Source: Sulfurimonas crateris (GTDB taxonomy: Bacteria; Campylobacterota; Campylobacteria; Campylobacterales; Sulfurimonadaceae). Taken from it: a stretch of 64,000 bases of DNA. A program made the position numbers and the translations under genes. The notes below the pieces were generated by a model. The model did no database searches, was not told where the DNA came from, and worked only from the letters and a program-made list of their open reading frames with translations. Each line of letters starts with the position of its first letter. Positions within the stretch are counted from its first letter, which is position 1. Below, one piece after another: positions 45,635-54,412 of the stretch. The DNA is taken from contig CAMCYC010000002.1 of assembly GCA_945883795.1 (NCBI GenBank), forward strand, positions 37,712 to 101,711, written 5' to 3'.

Positions 45635-47656
45635 TTGAAACTGAGTTTTATATGGCATATGCATCAGCCAGATTATCGTGATGCTAATGGAATCATGCAA
45701 ATGCCGTGGGTGTTTTTGCATGCGATAAAAGATTATTACGATATGCCTTGGATGCTTGCTCGTCATGAAACACTCAAAGCAACCTTCAATATTACAGCGC
45801 CTCTTATTCAGCAATTGGAGCTTTATTATCATCATCCAGAGGAGTCAGATAAGTTTTTGGCTCTTTGGTTGAAAAATCCCTCATCTTTGGAAGAAGATGA
45901 GCGAAAATGGATTATAAAACTTGCTAAAAGTACACAGTATGAAACTATGGCAAAGCCCTTTGAACGGTATGTAGAACTTTACAATCAAGAGCATTTTAAT
46001 AATTCTGAATTGATGGATTTGGAGGTTTTATTTATTTTATCTTGGTGTGGTGTTTATTTGCGTAACAATAGTTCTATTATCAAAGATTTGATAGTTCAGA
46101 AAAAAAATTATAGTTATGAAGATAAAACTTTACTTTTAAATGAGTTGTCAAATTTTGTTTCAGGTATTTTTGATTATTATGCAAAACTTCAAAGAGATGG
46201 CATTATTACTATTTCTACAACACCATTAAATCATCCTATTTTGCCACTTCTTATGGATATGCAAAACGCTTCAAGAGCCAATATTAATACTAACATGCCA
46301 AAAGACTATGTAAAGCTTGAAGAAGATGCTTATTTACAAATAGCACGAGCAAAAGAACTTTTTGAAAAAACTTTTGGTTTTATTCCAAGTGGTTTTTGGC
46401 CTGCTGAGGGTGCTGTAGACGAGAGTAGTGTGAAGCTTTTACATTCATTTGGTATTCAATGGATAGCTACAGATGAAGAGATATTGTTTAAATCTTTAAA
46501 AACAAATAATAGAGATGCACTTTATACTCCATACAAATATGAAGATATGATAATAGGGTTTCGAGACCACTATTTGAGCGATTTAATTGGGTTTACTTAC
46601 AGACATCAAGATTCTTACAGTGCATCAAAACACTTTATTGGAGAACTTTCAAAAATTCAACATACGAATTCAGATGCTACAGTATTTGTTATCTTAGATG
46701 GTGAGAATGCATGGGAGTTTTTCAAAAATAATGGATTTGATTTTTTCAATGCACTCTATAGCGATTTTAGGGCGTGTTCTTGGTGTCATACCGTTCGTAT
46801 GGATGATGTTTTAACGCAACCAAGTAAAGAACTTTCCTATCTTGCTCCTGGGAGTTGGATACATGGTTCTTTTAATACATGGGTTGGGCATAGTGAAAAG
46901 ACTCGTGCTTGGGAGCTTGTTTTCCTTACAAAAAGGGATTATGAACACCATAAAGATAAAGTAAACGAAGTAATAAAATCAAAAATAGTAGAACATTTTT
47001 TAGCTGCTGAGTGTTCTGATTGGTTTTGGTGGTATGGAGATGACCATTACACCGAGTTTGGAGCAGAGTTTGATGAGCTATTTCGCTCCCATCTCATCAA
47101 TATTTATGATCTTATGGATGTCAGTGCACCAGCCGATTTATTTATACCTATTATTAAAAATAAAAGTGCTGAGAGCTTTTGGCTTAAACCGCAATCAGAT
47201 ATTTCCCCTGTCATAAATGGACGGCATGATTCTTTTTTTGAATGGATTGGGTGTGGGGTTGTAGATGAGAGTAAGCTTTTTTCAACCATGGATAAACAAA
47301 GAGGTCCAATCCAAAAAATTTATTATGGTCAAGATAATCAAAAGCTTTATTTTGCATTTGAGGGTAAAATCAAAAAAATGTGTTTAAATGACACCATGAC
47401 TATTATTATTGACCCTATGAATATACGGGGGGAAATTTTATTTAGAACAGCTGAAACTTTTATTGATAATTTAAAAGTGGAAGTGGTGATTGGTGATTGG
47501 TTTGAAGTTTGCATCGATAGAAGTAAAATATTTCATGATGAAATATCTATAAGATTTGAACTCGAAAAAGATGGAAAAGTGATTCAAACTCTTCCTGGAT
47601 TTGGGGAACTTAGAATGAATTTAGGTGATGATTATAGCCATAATTGGTTTGTATAG
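45635..47656 (+). CDS. GH57 glycoside hydrolase (alpha-amylase/amylopullulanase type)
   Basis: A 673-residue family 57 enzyme acting on alpha-1,4 (and perhaps alpha-1,6) glucans. Motif 1 is HMHQPDYRD at the N-terminus; the nucleophile Glu258 is in GFWPAEGAVDES and the acid/base Asp355 in VILDGENAWEFF; motif 5 is GSWIHGSFNTWVGH. A C-terminal beta-rich domain begins near residue 535. There is no signal peptide, so it works in the cytoplasm on the cell's own polyglucose. The start is TTG at 45635 with GGAG nearby. The DGEN version of motif 4 resembles amylopullulanases rather than the glucanotransferase group; specificity is not proven. Confidence 0.87.
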   Translation: MKLSFIWHMHQPDYRDANGIMQMPWVFLHAIKDYYDMPWMLARHETLKATFNITAPLIQQLELYYHHPEESDKFLALWLKNPSSLEEDERKWIIKLAKSTQYETMAKPFERYVELYNQEHFNNSELMDLEVLFILSWCGVYLRNNSSIIKDLIVQKKNYSYEDKTLLLNELSNFVSGIFDYYAKLQRDGIITISTTPLNHPILPLLMDMQNASRANINTNMPKDYVKLEEDAYLQIARAKELFEKTFGFIPSGFWPAEGAVDESSVKLLHSFGIQWIATDEEILFKSLKTNNRDALYTPYKYEDMIIGFRDHYLSDLIGFTYRHQDSYSASKHFIGELSKIQHTNSDATVFVILDGENAWEFFKNNGFDFFNALYSDFRACSWCHTVRMDDVLTQPSKELSYLAPGSWIHGSFNTWVGHSEKTRAWELVFLTKRDYEHHKDKVNEVIKSKIVEHFLAAECSDWFWWYGDDHYTEFGAEFDELFRSHLINIYDLMDVSAPADLFIPIIKNKSAESFWLKPQSDISPVINGRHDSFFEWIGCGVVDESKLFSTMDKQRGPIQKIYYGQDNQKLYFAFEGKIKKMCLNDTMTIIIDPMNIRGEILFRTAETFIDNLKVEVVIGDWFEVCIDRSKIFHDEISIRFELEKDGKVIQTLPGFGELRMNLGDDYSHNWFV

Positions 47657-47665
47657 GGGAAAAAA

Positions 47666-49702
47666 ATGAAAAAAGTATCTTTGTTATTTGGTGTACATAT
47701 GCACCAACCAGTTGATAATTTTGGTGATTCTGTAAATGAAGCAATACAGTTGTGTTATAAGCCATTTTTTGAAACCATGATGAAATATCCAGATTTTAAA
47801 TTTGCTGTGCATTCTAGTGGTTGGCTCCTTGATAAGATAAGAGTAGAGCATCCAGATACATTTGAAAATATGAAGTCTTTGACACATAATGGTTCTATAG
47901 AGTGGATAGGTGCTGGATATTATGAACCAGTTTTAAGTGCTATACCCTCAATTGACCGTCGTGCTCAAATAAAAAAAATGAGTGCATATATATCCAAATA
48001 TTTTGGCGTAAAACCAAAAGGGTTATGGCTAACAGAGAGAGTTTGGGAATCAGCTTTAATTCCTGATTTGGTTGCATCTGGGATTGATTATACGGTTGTT
48101 GATGATTACCATTTTTTAAGTAGTGGCTTTGATTCTGCAAAAATGGATGGATATTACACAACAGAAGAGAGTGGTCTAAATATTGCACTTTTTCCTATAG
48201 CAAAATCACTCCGTTATGCTTTGCCTTTTTATAGTGTTAAAAGAGCAGTAGATACTATTTTGGAGTGTGCAAAAAATGAAAATTCTGCTGCAATAATTTT
48301 TGATGATGCAGAAAAATTTGGTCTTTGGCCACAAACACACGCTTGGGTATATGAAAAAAAATGGCTTGAAGGGTTTGTTGAAGCAGTTTTAGCAAATGAA
48401 AATATTATCACTGACCATTATAGTAACTATATGAAAAATAATCGTTCACTGGGAATTGCCTATTTGAATAATACCTCTTATTTTGAGATGGGTGAATGGA
48501 GTCTTAGAAGTAAACAAACACTTGCTATTGAAGCATTAAAGCATCAAGTAGGGGATGATTATTTTAACGATATTGGAGTCTCTTTTATAAAAGGGGGTAT
48601 TTGGAAAAACTTTTTTATCAAATATCATGAGAGTAATTACCTTCATAAACGGATGCTTGGACATAGTTTAGGGCAAGATTCTTTAGATAAAAATTCCCTC
48701 GAATCACTCTATAAACTTCAAACAAATGATGTGTTTTGGCATGGTGTTTTCGGTGGGCTGTATCTTCCAAATCTTCGTGATAATGCATATAAATATTTAC
48801 TTGAAATTGAAAAATCAAAAGCTCAAAAAGAGACAACTTTTGAGATTTTAGATATTGATAGAGATGGTTTTAATGAACTTAAAGTTTTAACACAAAATCT
48901 CAGCCTTGTTTTTTCAACAAAATTTGGTGGACAGATGGTAGAATTTGGTTCACTTGATACTTTTTTTAATTGGCAAAATACACTTATGAGAAGAGAAGAA
49001 GCGTACCATGATAAAATTTTACATCCAAAAGAAAAGATACATATAAGTCTACAAGAAGAGGATGAAATAGCCACAATTCATAATGAGTCTTTAATTATAG
49101 ATGATGCGCTTAGGGCTGAACTTATTTATGATTGGCATCCAAAAAACTCATTTATTGACCATTTTAGTGATGAAGAGTTTACTTATGAAAATTTTAAAAA
49201 TCTTAAATTTAAAGAGGTTGGTGATTTTGCAAATCAACCTTTTGAATTAAAGAAAACTAAATTTTCTCGTAATGGTGGAATCTTTTTGGATAATGTATAC
49301 GCTAAGTACCCAGCAACATTAGAAAAAGAGTATATATTTAGTGAAAATTCACTCTCACTTATTACAAAGAGTAAAACTGATTATGAAGGAAAACTTTTCT
49401 TTGCACAAGAATTTAATTTCCATTTTGCACACCCTGATAAAGTGACATTTAATGCTCAAACACTTACTAGTGGTTTTGCACAATATGGAATAGATGAACT
49501 TTTGATTGTTGATGACTTTACAAATAAGGTGATAAAAATCAAAGTAAATCAGAAGTGTACTATTTTTGCTTTTATCTTAAATACAATTTCTCAAAGCGAG
49601 AGTGGTTTTGAGAAAGTCGCACAGGGTGTAAGTTTTATCTTTACTACCTCATTTGAATCAAAATTACGATTGAAATTTTCTTTGGAGTTAGCAGATGTCT
49701 GA
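47666..49702 (+). CDS. GH57 4-alpha-glucanotransferase-like enzyme
   Basis: A 678-residue GH57 protein resembling the Thermococcus litoralis glucanotransferase. The N-terminus has HMHQPVDNFG; WIGAGYYEPVLSAIP is motif 2; the nucleophile is Glu124 in WLTERVWES; the acid/base is Asp214 in DDAEKFGLWPQT, the same numbering as the archaeal enzyme within one residue. SYFEMGEWSL is motif 5. Two C-terminal beta-rich domains (from about residue 400) are also typical. It has no signal peptide. It would redistribute maltodextrins during glycogen turnover, a MalQ-like job. It overlaps galT by eight bases. Confidence 0.88.
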   Translation: MKKVSLLFGVHMHQPVDNFGDSVNEAIQLCYKPFFETMMKYPDFKFAVHSSGWLLDKIRVEHPDTFENMKSLTHNGSIEWIGAGYYEPVLSAIPSIDRRAQIKKMSAYISKYFGVKPKGLWLTERVWESALIPDLVASGIDYTVVDDYHFLSSGFDSAKMDGYYTTEESGLNIALFPIAKSLRYALPFYSVKRAVDTILECAKNENSAAIIFDDAEKFGLWPQTHAWVYEKKWLEGFVEAVLANENIITDHYSNYMKNNRSLGIAYLNNTSYFEMGEWSLRSKQTLAIEALKHQVGDDYFNDIGVSFIKGGIWKNFFIKYHESNYLHKRMLGHSLGQDSLDKNSLESLYKLQTNDVFWHGVFGGLYLPNLRDNAYKYLLEIEKSKAQKETTFEILDIDRDGFNELKVLTQNLSLVFSTKFGGQMVEFGSLDTFFNWQNTLMRREEAYHDKILHPKEKIHISLQEEDEIATIHNESLIIDDALRAELIYDWHPKNSFIDHFSDEEFTYENFKNLKFKEVGDFANQPFELKKTKFSRNGGIFLDNVYAKYPATLEKEYIFSENSLSLITKSKTDYEGKLFFAQEFNFHFAHPDKVTFNAQTLTSGFAQYGIDELLIVDDFTNKVIKIKVNQKCTIFAFILNTISQSESGFEKVAQGVSFIFTTSFESKLRLKFSLELADV

Positions 49703-50708
49703 GATAAGATTAGACCGTATTCATAATCAACAAGTTGTTATCGCTCCAGAGAGGTTGCACCGTCCAAGTTTGGGACATCATACAGTAAAAAAATTCTCAA
49801 GTGCCAAATGCCCTTTTTGCGAAGGTAATGAAGATTTAACACCTCATGAAGTGTATGCTATTCGGGAAAATGAACCAAATGGAAAAAATTGGAAAACAAG
49901 GGTAATTCCCAATCTTTACAAAGCGGTTCAAATTGAGCTTGAGGATATTTCACGACGGGATGGGATGTTTGAATCTATCCCTGGAGTAGGTGCTCATGAG
50001 ATTTTGATTGATTCCACTGCACATGACGGTAATATGGTGGACCTTGGAAAAGAGGGAATTGAGAATTGGCTTAGGAGTATGATTATCCGCATAGATGATT
50101 TAAGTAGAGATAAGCGATTAATTCATTTGAGTATCTTTAAAAATTTTGGACAAAATGCAGGTTCAACTCAAGACCATCCTCACACGCAACTTTTAGCACT
50201 TCCTGTTATGCCTCAAAATGAGTTAGTTTTTTTGGAAAGAAACATGAAATATTATCGCCGTCATGGACGAGGTATTGTTGAAGATGTTGTATATAACGAA
50301 AAAATTGCCAAAGAGAGATTACTCTATGAAGTTGGTAATTTTATTGCGTATTGTCCATTTGCAAGTGCTTACCCTTTTGAAGTTATGATAGCACCCATTG
50401 TGACTATTTCTAGTTTAAATCTATGTAGTAGAAAAGAGGTGAGTGACTTGGCTCTGATTATCAAAGGAGTTTTTGAGATGCTGGACTCTCAGCTTGGCTC
50501 TTTTGATTATAACTTATATTTTCATTTGGCACCTTTGAATCTGAATTTTGAAAATGAGGAATATATGAGTCATATTGATAGAAGTTACTCGTTTAGTCTA
50601 AGAATTACACCAAGAATATTTCGTTTGGGTGGATTTGAAGTTTCTACTGGCATGGCAATCAATAGTGTTGTTCCAGAAGAGTGTGCTAAATTATTACGGA
50701 GAGATTGA
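49695..50708 (+). CDS. galT: Galactose-1-phosphate uridylyltransferase family protein (HIT superfamily)
   Basis: A 337-residue GalT-type nucleotidyltransferase. The zinc-site CPFCEGNEDLTP is near residue 38 and the HIT-like active site HPHTQ at 161-165, with nucleophile His163, preceded by FKNFGQNAGSTQDHP. GalT exchanges nucleotidyl groups between sugar phosphates. Because the gene sits among glycogen genes without any galactose genes, it may act on glucose-1-phosphate with UDP- or ADP-sugars, as known for ADP-glucose phosphorylase relatives of this family; that is inference. It overlaps the GH57 gene and abuts glgA copy 1. Confidence 0.85.
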   Translation: MSEIRLDRIHNQQVVIAPERLHRPSLGHHTVKKFSSAKCPFCEGNEDLTPHEVYAIRENEPNGKNWKTRVIPNLYKAVQIELEDISRRDGMFESIPGVGAHEILIDSTAHDGNMVDLGKEGIENWLRSMIIRIDDLSRDKRLIHLSIFKNFGQNAGSTQDHPHTQLLALPVMPQNELVFLERNMKYYRRHGRGIVEDVVYNEKIAKERLLYEVGNFIAYCPFASAYPFEVMIAPIVTISSLNLCSRKEVSDLALIIKGVFEMLDSQLGSFDYNLYFHLAPLNLNFENEEYMSHIDRSYSFSLRITPRIFRLGGFEVSTGMAINSVVPEECAKLLRRD

Positions 50709-50709
50709 A

Positions 50710-52098
50710 ATGATTAAAGTGCTTTTTGCTTCGAGTGAAATATACCCATTTGCAAAAACTGGTGGTTTGGCAGATGTATCTGATGCGTTTCCTTTTGCTT
50801 TAAAAAATAGAGTTGATATTTCTCGTATTACGCCATTGTATAGTTTTATGCAAAAAAAAAGTTTGAAACCTTATGAGAGTTTTGTTCTTGTTGTGGGTGA
50901 AACTGACTATGAGATAGAGATTTTTACACAAACAGATAATGGTTTAGTTACCTATTTTGTAGAAGCCCCTTTTTTGAGTACAACGCCACATCTTTATGGT
51001 GATGCAACTGGAGATTATCCAAACAATGATTTGCGTTTTGGTCTTTTTTGTAGAGCAATTGTTGAGCTTTCTTTACGCCTTGGAATTGAAGTTTTACATC
51101 TTAATGACTGGCATACTGCTTTGAGTGCACTTTTTATTAAAGAGTTTAATCTCAATATCAAAACAATTTTTACAATTCATAATCTCGCATATCATGGTGT
51201 ATTTACTTATAGTACCCTTTCAAATCTCTCAATTGACTCAAAACATTATAATTTTGAGGGGTTGGAATTTTATGATAGAGTTAATTTTTTAAAGGCTGGT
51301 ATTACTTATAGTGATTTGATTACCACAGTAAGTCCTAGTTATGCACAAGAGATTCTTACTCCAGAATTTGGTTGCGGTTTGGATGCACATTTGCGTCATC
51401 ATCAAAAAAAATTGAGTGGAATTCTCAATGGGATAAATTATAATACTTTTAACCCACAGAGCGGACTTGATTTTCCTTATGATAACAATACTCTTGAGAA
51501 TAAACATAAAAATAAAGTTGCTTTTATAAAACAATCAACTCTTAAAGACCCCCGAATTCCACTTTTTGTAATGGTGAGTCGTTTGGTGCAACAAAAAGGT
51601 CTTGATTTACTTTTGGAATCTTTGGAAGAATTTTTGCAAAAAAGAGTAAATCTTTTTATTTTGGGCGAAGGGAATGCAGAAATTTGTGAAAAACTGCAAA
51701 CAGTTGCTCAAAAGCATGAGAATTTTGAGTTCTTGCAAGGGTATGATGAGTCGTTATCTCATAAAATTTATGCAGTAGCAGATTTTTTATTAATGCCTTC
51801 ACGCTTTGAGCCATGTGGACTCAATCAATTTATCGCTATGCATTATGGAACTATTCCTATTGTTCATGCTGTCGGTGGATTGAAAGATAGTGTTCATGAA
51901 CAAACTAAAGAGTGTGGCAAAGGGATTGTTTTTGAAAATCAAACAAAAGAGGATTTCCTTTTGGCAATTCAAAGAGCGTTAGAGTTTAAAAAAGAGAGTA
52001 AAAAATTTAAAGCAACTATAGAGTTCAATATGGAATGTGATTTTTCTTTTACTCATGGTAGTTTAGAATATCTTAAATTATATGAGAGTTTAGTATGA
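50710..52098 (+). CDS. glgA: Glycogen synthase, divergent copy (GT5)
   Basis: A 462-residue GT5 protein. It has the substrate loop FAKTGGLADVSDAFPFAL near the N-terminus, HLNDWHTA, LNGINYNTFNP, VSRLVQQKGLDLL and the donor-site PSRFEPCGLNQFIAMHYGT with the catalytic Glu. It transfers glucose from ADP- or UDP-glucose to the glycogen chain. The ATG at 50710 follows GGAGAG and the galT stop by one base. It is shorter and less conserved than the second copy at 52927. Two synthases in one operon suggests separate roles, e.g. priming and elongation. Confidence 0.88.
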   Translation: MIKVLFASSEIYPFAKTGGLADVSDAFPFALKNRVDISRITPLYSFMQKKSLKPYESFVLVVGETDYEIEIFTQTDNGLVTYFVEAPFLSTTPHLYGDATGDYPNNDLRFGLFCRAIVELSLRLGIEVLHLNDWHTALSALFIKEFNLNIKTIFTIHNLAYHGVFTYSTLSNLSIDSKHYNFEGLEFYDRVNFLKAGITYSDLITTVSPSYAQEILTPEFGCGLDAHLRHHQKKLSGILNGINYNTFNPQSGLDFPYDNNTLENKHKNKVAFIKQSTLKDPRIPLFVMVSRLVQQKGLDLLLESLEEFLQKRVNLFILGEGNAEICEKLQTVAQKHENFEFLQGYDESLSHKIYAVADFLLMPSRFEPCGLNQFIAMHYGTIPIVHAVGGLKDSVHEQTKECGKGIVFENQTKEDFLLAIQRALEFKKESKKFKATIEFNMECDFSFTHGSLEYLKLYESLV

Positions 52099-52937
52099 CG
52101 CTTGGTGTTCATGCCGATAAAAATTATTTACGATATGAGATACGCAATCGTGATAAATTGATAAAAGCTTCAATGATGAAAACTTCAGAGATAGGGCTTA
52201 TTCAATATATAGAAAATATTTTGGTCATTGAAAAAAGGATTACAACTATTTGTATTGCTTTTGCAGGGCAAGTCAAAGATGGGCTGATACTCTCTTCGCC
52301 CTATGTTGTCGTGGACCAAAAAGCTATACGAGAGTATTTTAAAACAAAATATAAAATTCATTTTTTCATTGAAAATGATATGAATTGTGCGGTCTTAGCA
52401 GAGGCACAAGCGTATAGAAGTAGTAATGTCTGTGCTTTATATTTGAGTAATTATCTAGAACTTGGTGTTTTTACTTCAGGTACTTTTATTGAGGGTGCAA
52501 ACAGTATTGCAACACAATTAGGGCATATACCTTATAAAGAAACACCTTTTGGATGTAGTTGTGGCAAAAGTAATTGTATAGGATTATTTGTTTCAGAAAT
52601 AGGACTTGGAAAATGGAAAAGTTATTATGATATTGATGATTCGTTGACGCTTAAAGACCTTAAAAATAGTAATAAATCAAATGAGAAAAAGATTTATGAT
52701 GAGTTTCTGAAAGGTTTATTTCATGCAATTGGAACTACCATAACACTTTTTAATCCAGAAGTTTTGGTTCTCGGTGGAAGTATTTTTATGAATAATAGCG
52801 ATTTGCGTGATATAGTAGTTTCAAGAATACAAGATTATACAATGCCAAGTGCTTTGGCAAATCTTAAAATACAAAATACAAAAATTCAAAATGTAGCGTT
52901 AGATGGTGCATTTTTATTGAAGGATTATGATGTCTAA
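52095..52937 (+). CDS. ROK-family protein with degenerate ATP-binding motifs
   Basis: A 280-residue ROK (sugar kinase/repressor) family protein without a DNA-binding domain. It keeps the catalytic-Asp block ENDMNCAVLAEA near residue 95 and the zinc cluster CSCGKSNCIG near 153-162, and LGGSIF at the end. However, phosphate loop 1, normally DIGGT, reads HADKN; loop 2, normally GTGxGxG, reads SNYLELG at 118-124; and the E-x-GH sugar-binding motif is QLGH (Gln141). Glucokinase activity therefore looks doubtful; it may bind sugar and regulate. It overlaps both glycogen synthase genes, so it is coupled to them. Confidence 0.75.
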   Translation: MTLGVHADKNYLRYEIRNRDKLIKASMMKTSEIGLIQYIENILVIEKRITTICIAFAGQVKDGLILSSPYVVVDQKAIREYFKTKYKIHFFIENDMNCAVLAEAQAYRSSNVCALYLSNYLELGVFTSGTFIEGANSIATQLGHIPYKETPFGCSCGKSNCIGLFVSEIGLGKWKSYYDIDDSLTLKDLKNSNKSNEKKIYDEFLKGLFHAIGTTITLFNPEVLVLGGSIFMNNSDLRDIVVSRIQDYTMPSALANLKIQNTKIQNVALDGAFLLKDYDV

Positions 52938-54396
52938 AGAAAAACTAAAAATATTATTTGCAGCAGCTGAGGTTGTCCCATTTGCAAAAACAGGGGGACT
53001 GGCTGATGTCTCAGGTGCTCTTCCAAAAGCACTCAAAGAGTTAGGTCATGAGATTATTGTTGTGATGCCACGATATTATAAAATAGATAGAAGAAAGCTT
53101 AAAAAACTTGAAGCTCCTTTGGGTGTTCCTATGGGAATTATGGGTGAGTTATGGGCTGGAGTATATATGAGTAGTTTACCTCAAAGCGATGTTCCTATCT
53201 ATTTTATAGATTATGAGGAGTATTTTGGCAGACATGGTTTGTATGAAGATGAAAATGATGGTTATTCTGATAATGACAACCGTTTTGTATTCTTCTCAAA
53301 AGCAGCATTGCAACTTTGTAAAATGTTGCAATTTACACCAGATATTATTCATGCAAATGATTGGCATACTGCAGCTATGCCACTTTTAAGTCAAACAAGG
53401 TTTAAGCATGACTTCGCTCATGCAGCGTCAGTTTTAACCATTCATAATCTACAACATCAGGGTAATTTTTATAAAGGGATTATGGATGTTTTAGAGGTTG
53501 GTTGGGAGCATTTTAATCCGCATGAATTTGAGAGTTTTGATAGAGTCAATCTTTTAAAAGGTGCAATTGAACAAGCCGATGCAGTGACAACTGTTTCAAA
53601 AAAATATGCAGAGGAGATTCAAACACAAGAGTTTGGATTTGGACTTGAGCATCACATTCAAGCACATGCAGAAAAACTCTTTGGTATCTTAAACGGTGTA
53701 GATTATGAAGAGTGGAACCCATCACTTGATAAATTTTTAGCTCAAAAATATGATTTTGATGATATGGCTGGCAAATTAGAATGTAAAAGAGATATGCAAA
53801 AACATTTCAATCTTGAGATGCGTGATGATGTTCCACTTATCGGGTTTGTTGGTCGTTTTGCAGAGCAAAAAGGGATTGGGCTGATTGCTGGAATTATTGA
53901 TAATATTTTAGATTTAGATGTTCAGATTATCATGCTTGGAACAGGTGAAAAATGGGCTGAGAGTTTCTTTTCTAATGTTGCAAAAAAAAGGGAAAACTTT
54001 GCTTTGCATGTCGGGTATTCTGATGCTTTGGCACATAAAATAGAAGCGGGAAGTGATATGTTTTTGATGCCATCACTTTTTGAACCATGTGGATTAAATC
54101 AAATTTATAGTCTCCGTTATGGAACGCTTCCAATTGTGAGAGCTGCTGGTGGACTTGATGATACGATTGTAAATTTTGATGAAGCGCATGAGCATGGAAA
54201 TGGATTTAAATTTTATGAAGCTTCTCAAGAAGCATTTTATTATACAGTATTGTGGGCTGTGAATATTTACACACATGATAAAGAATCGTTCGAGAAAATG
54301 CAACTTTTGGCTATGCAACAACACTTTAGTTGGAGCGATGCTGCTAAGAGTTATGAAGAAGTGTACCAATATGCGCTTAGTAAAAAACGGATATAA
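52927..54396 (+). CDS. glgA: Glycogen synthase, second copy (GT5)
   Basis: A 489-residue bacterial-type glycogen synthase: FAAAEVVPFAKTGGLADVSG with the Lys of the KTGGL loop, RYYKIDRRKLKKLE, HANDWHTAAMPLL, TIHNLQHQGNF, TVSKKYAEEI, GILNGVDYEEWNP, FVGRFAEQKGIGL and MPSLFEPCGLNQIYSLRYGT. Length and motifs match canonical GlgA closely. It overlaps the ROK gene by 11 bases; ATG 52930 is equally possible. It precedes glgB after a short gap. The organism thus has both chain elongation and branching. Confidence 0.95.
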   Translation: MMSKEKLKILFAAAEVVPFAKTGGLADVSGALPKALKELGHEIIVVMPRYYKIDRRKLKKLEAPLGVPMGIMGELWAGVYMSSLPQSDVPIYFIDYEEYFGRHGLYEDENDGYSDNDNRFVFFSKAALQLCKMLQFTPDIIHANDWHTAAMPLLSQTRFKHDFAHAASVLTIHNLQHQGNFYKGIMDVLEVGWEHFNPHEFESFDRVNLLKGAIEQADAVTTVSKKYAEEIQTQEFGFGLEHHIQAHAEKLFGILNGVDYEEWNPSLDKFLAQKYDFDDMAGKLECKRDMQKHFNLEMRDDVPLIGFVGRFAEQKGIGLIAGIIDNILDLDVQIIMLGTGEKWAESFFSNVAKKRENFALHVGYSDALAHKIEAGSDMFLMPSLFEPCGLNQIYSLRYGTLPIVRAAGGLDDTIVNFDEAHEHGNGFKFYEASQEAFYYTVLWAVNIYTHDKESFEKMQLLAMQQHFSWSDAAKSYEEVYQYALSKKRI

Positions 54397-54412
54397 AAAA
54401 TAAGGAAAAATG

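Noticed and set aside
50629..50709. Upstream ATG extending glgA copy 1 into galT
   Set aside because: The extra 27 residues have no similarity to GT5 N-termini, and the ATG at 50710 has a good ribosome site and the canonical start.
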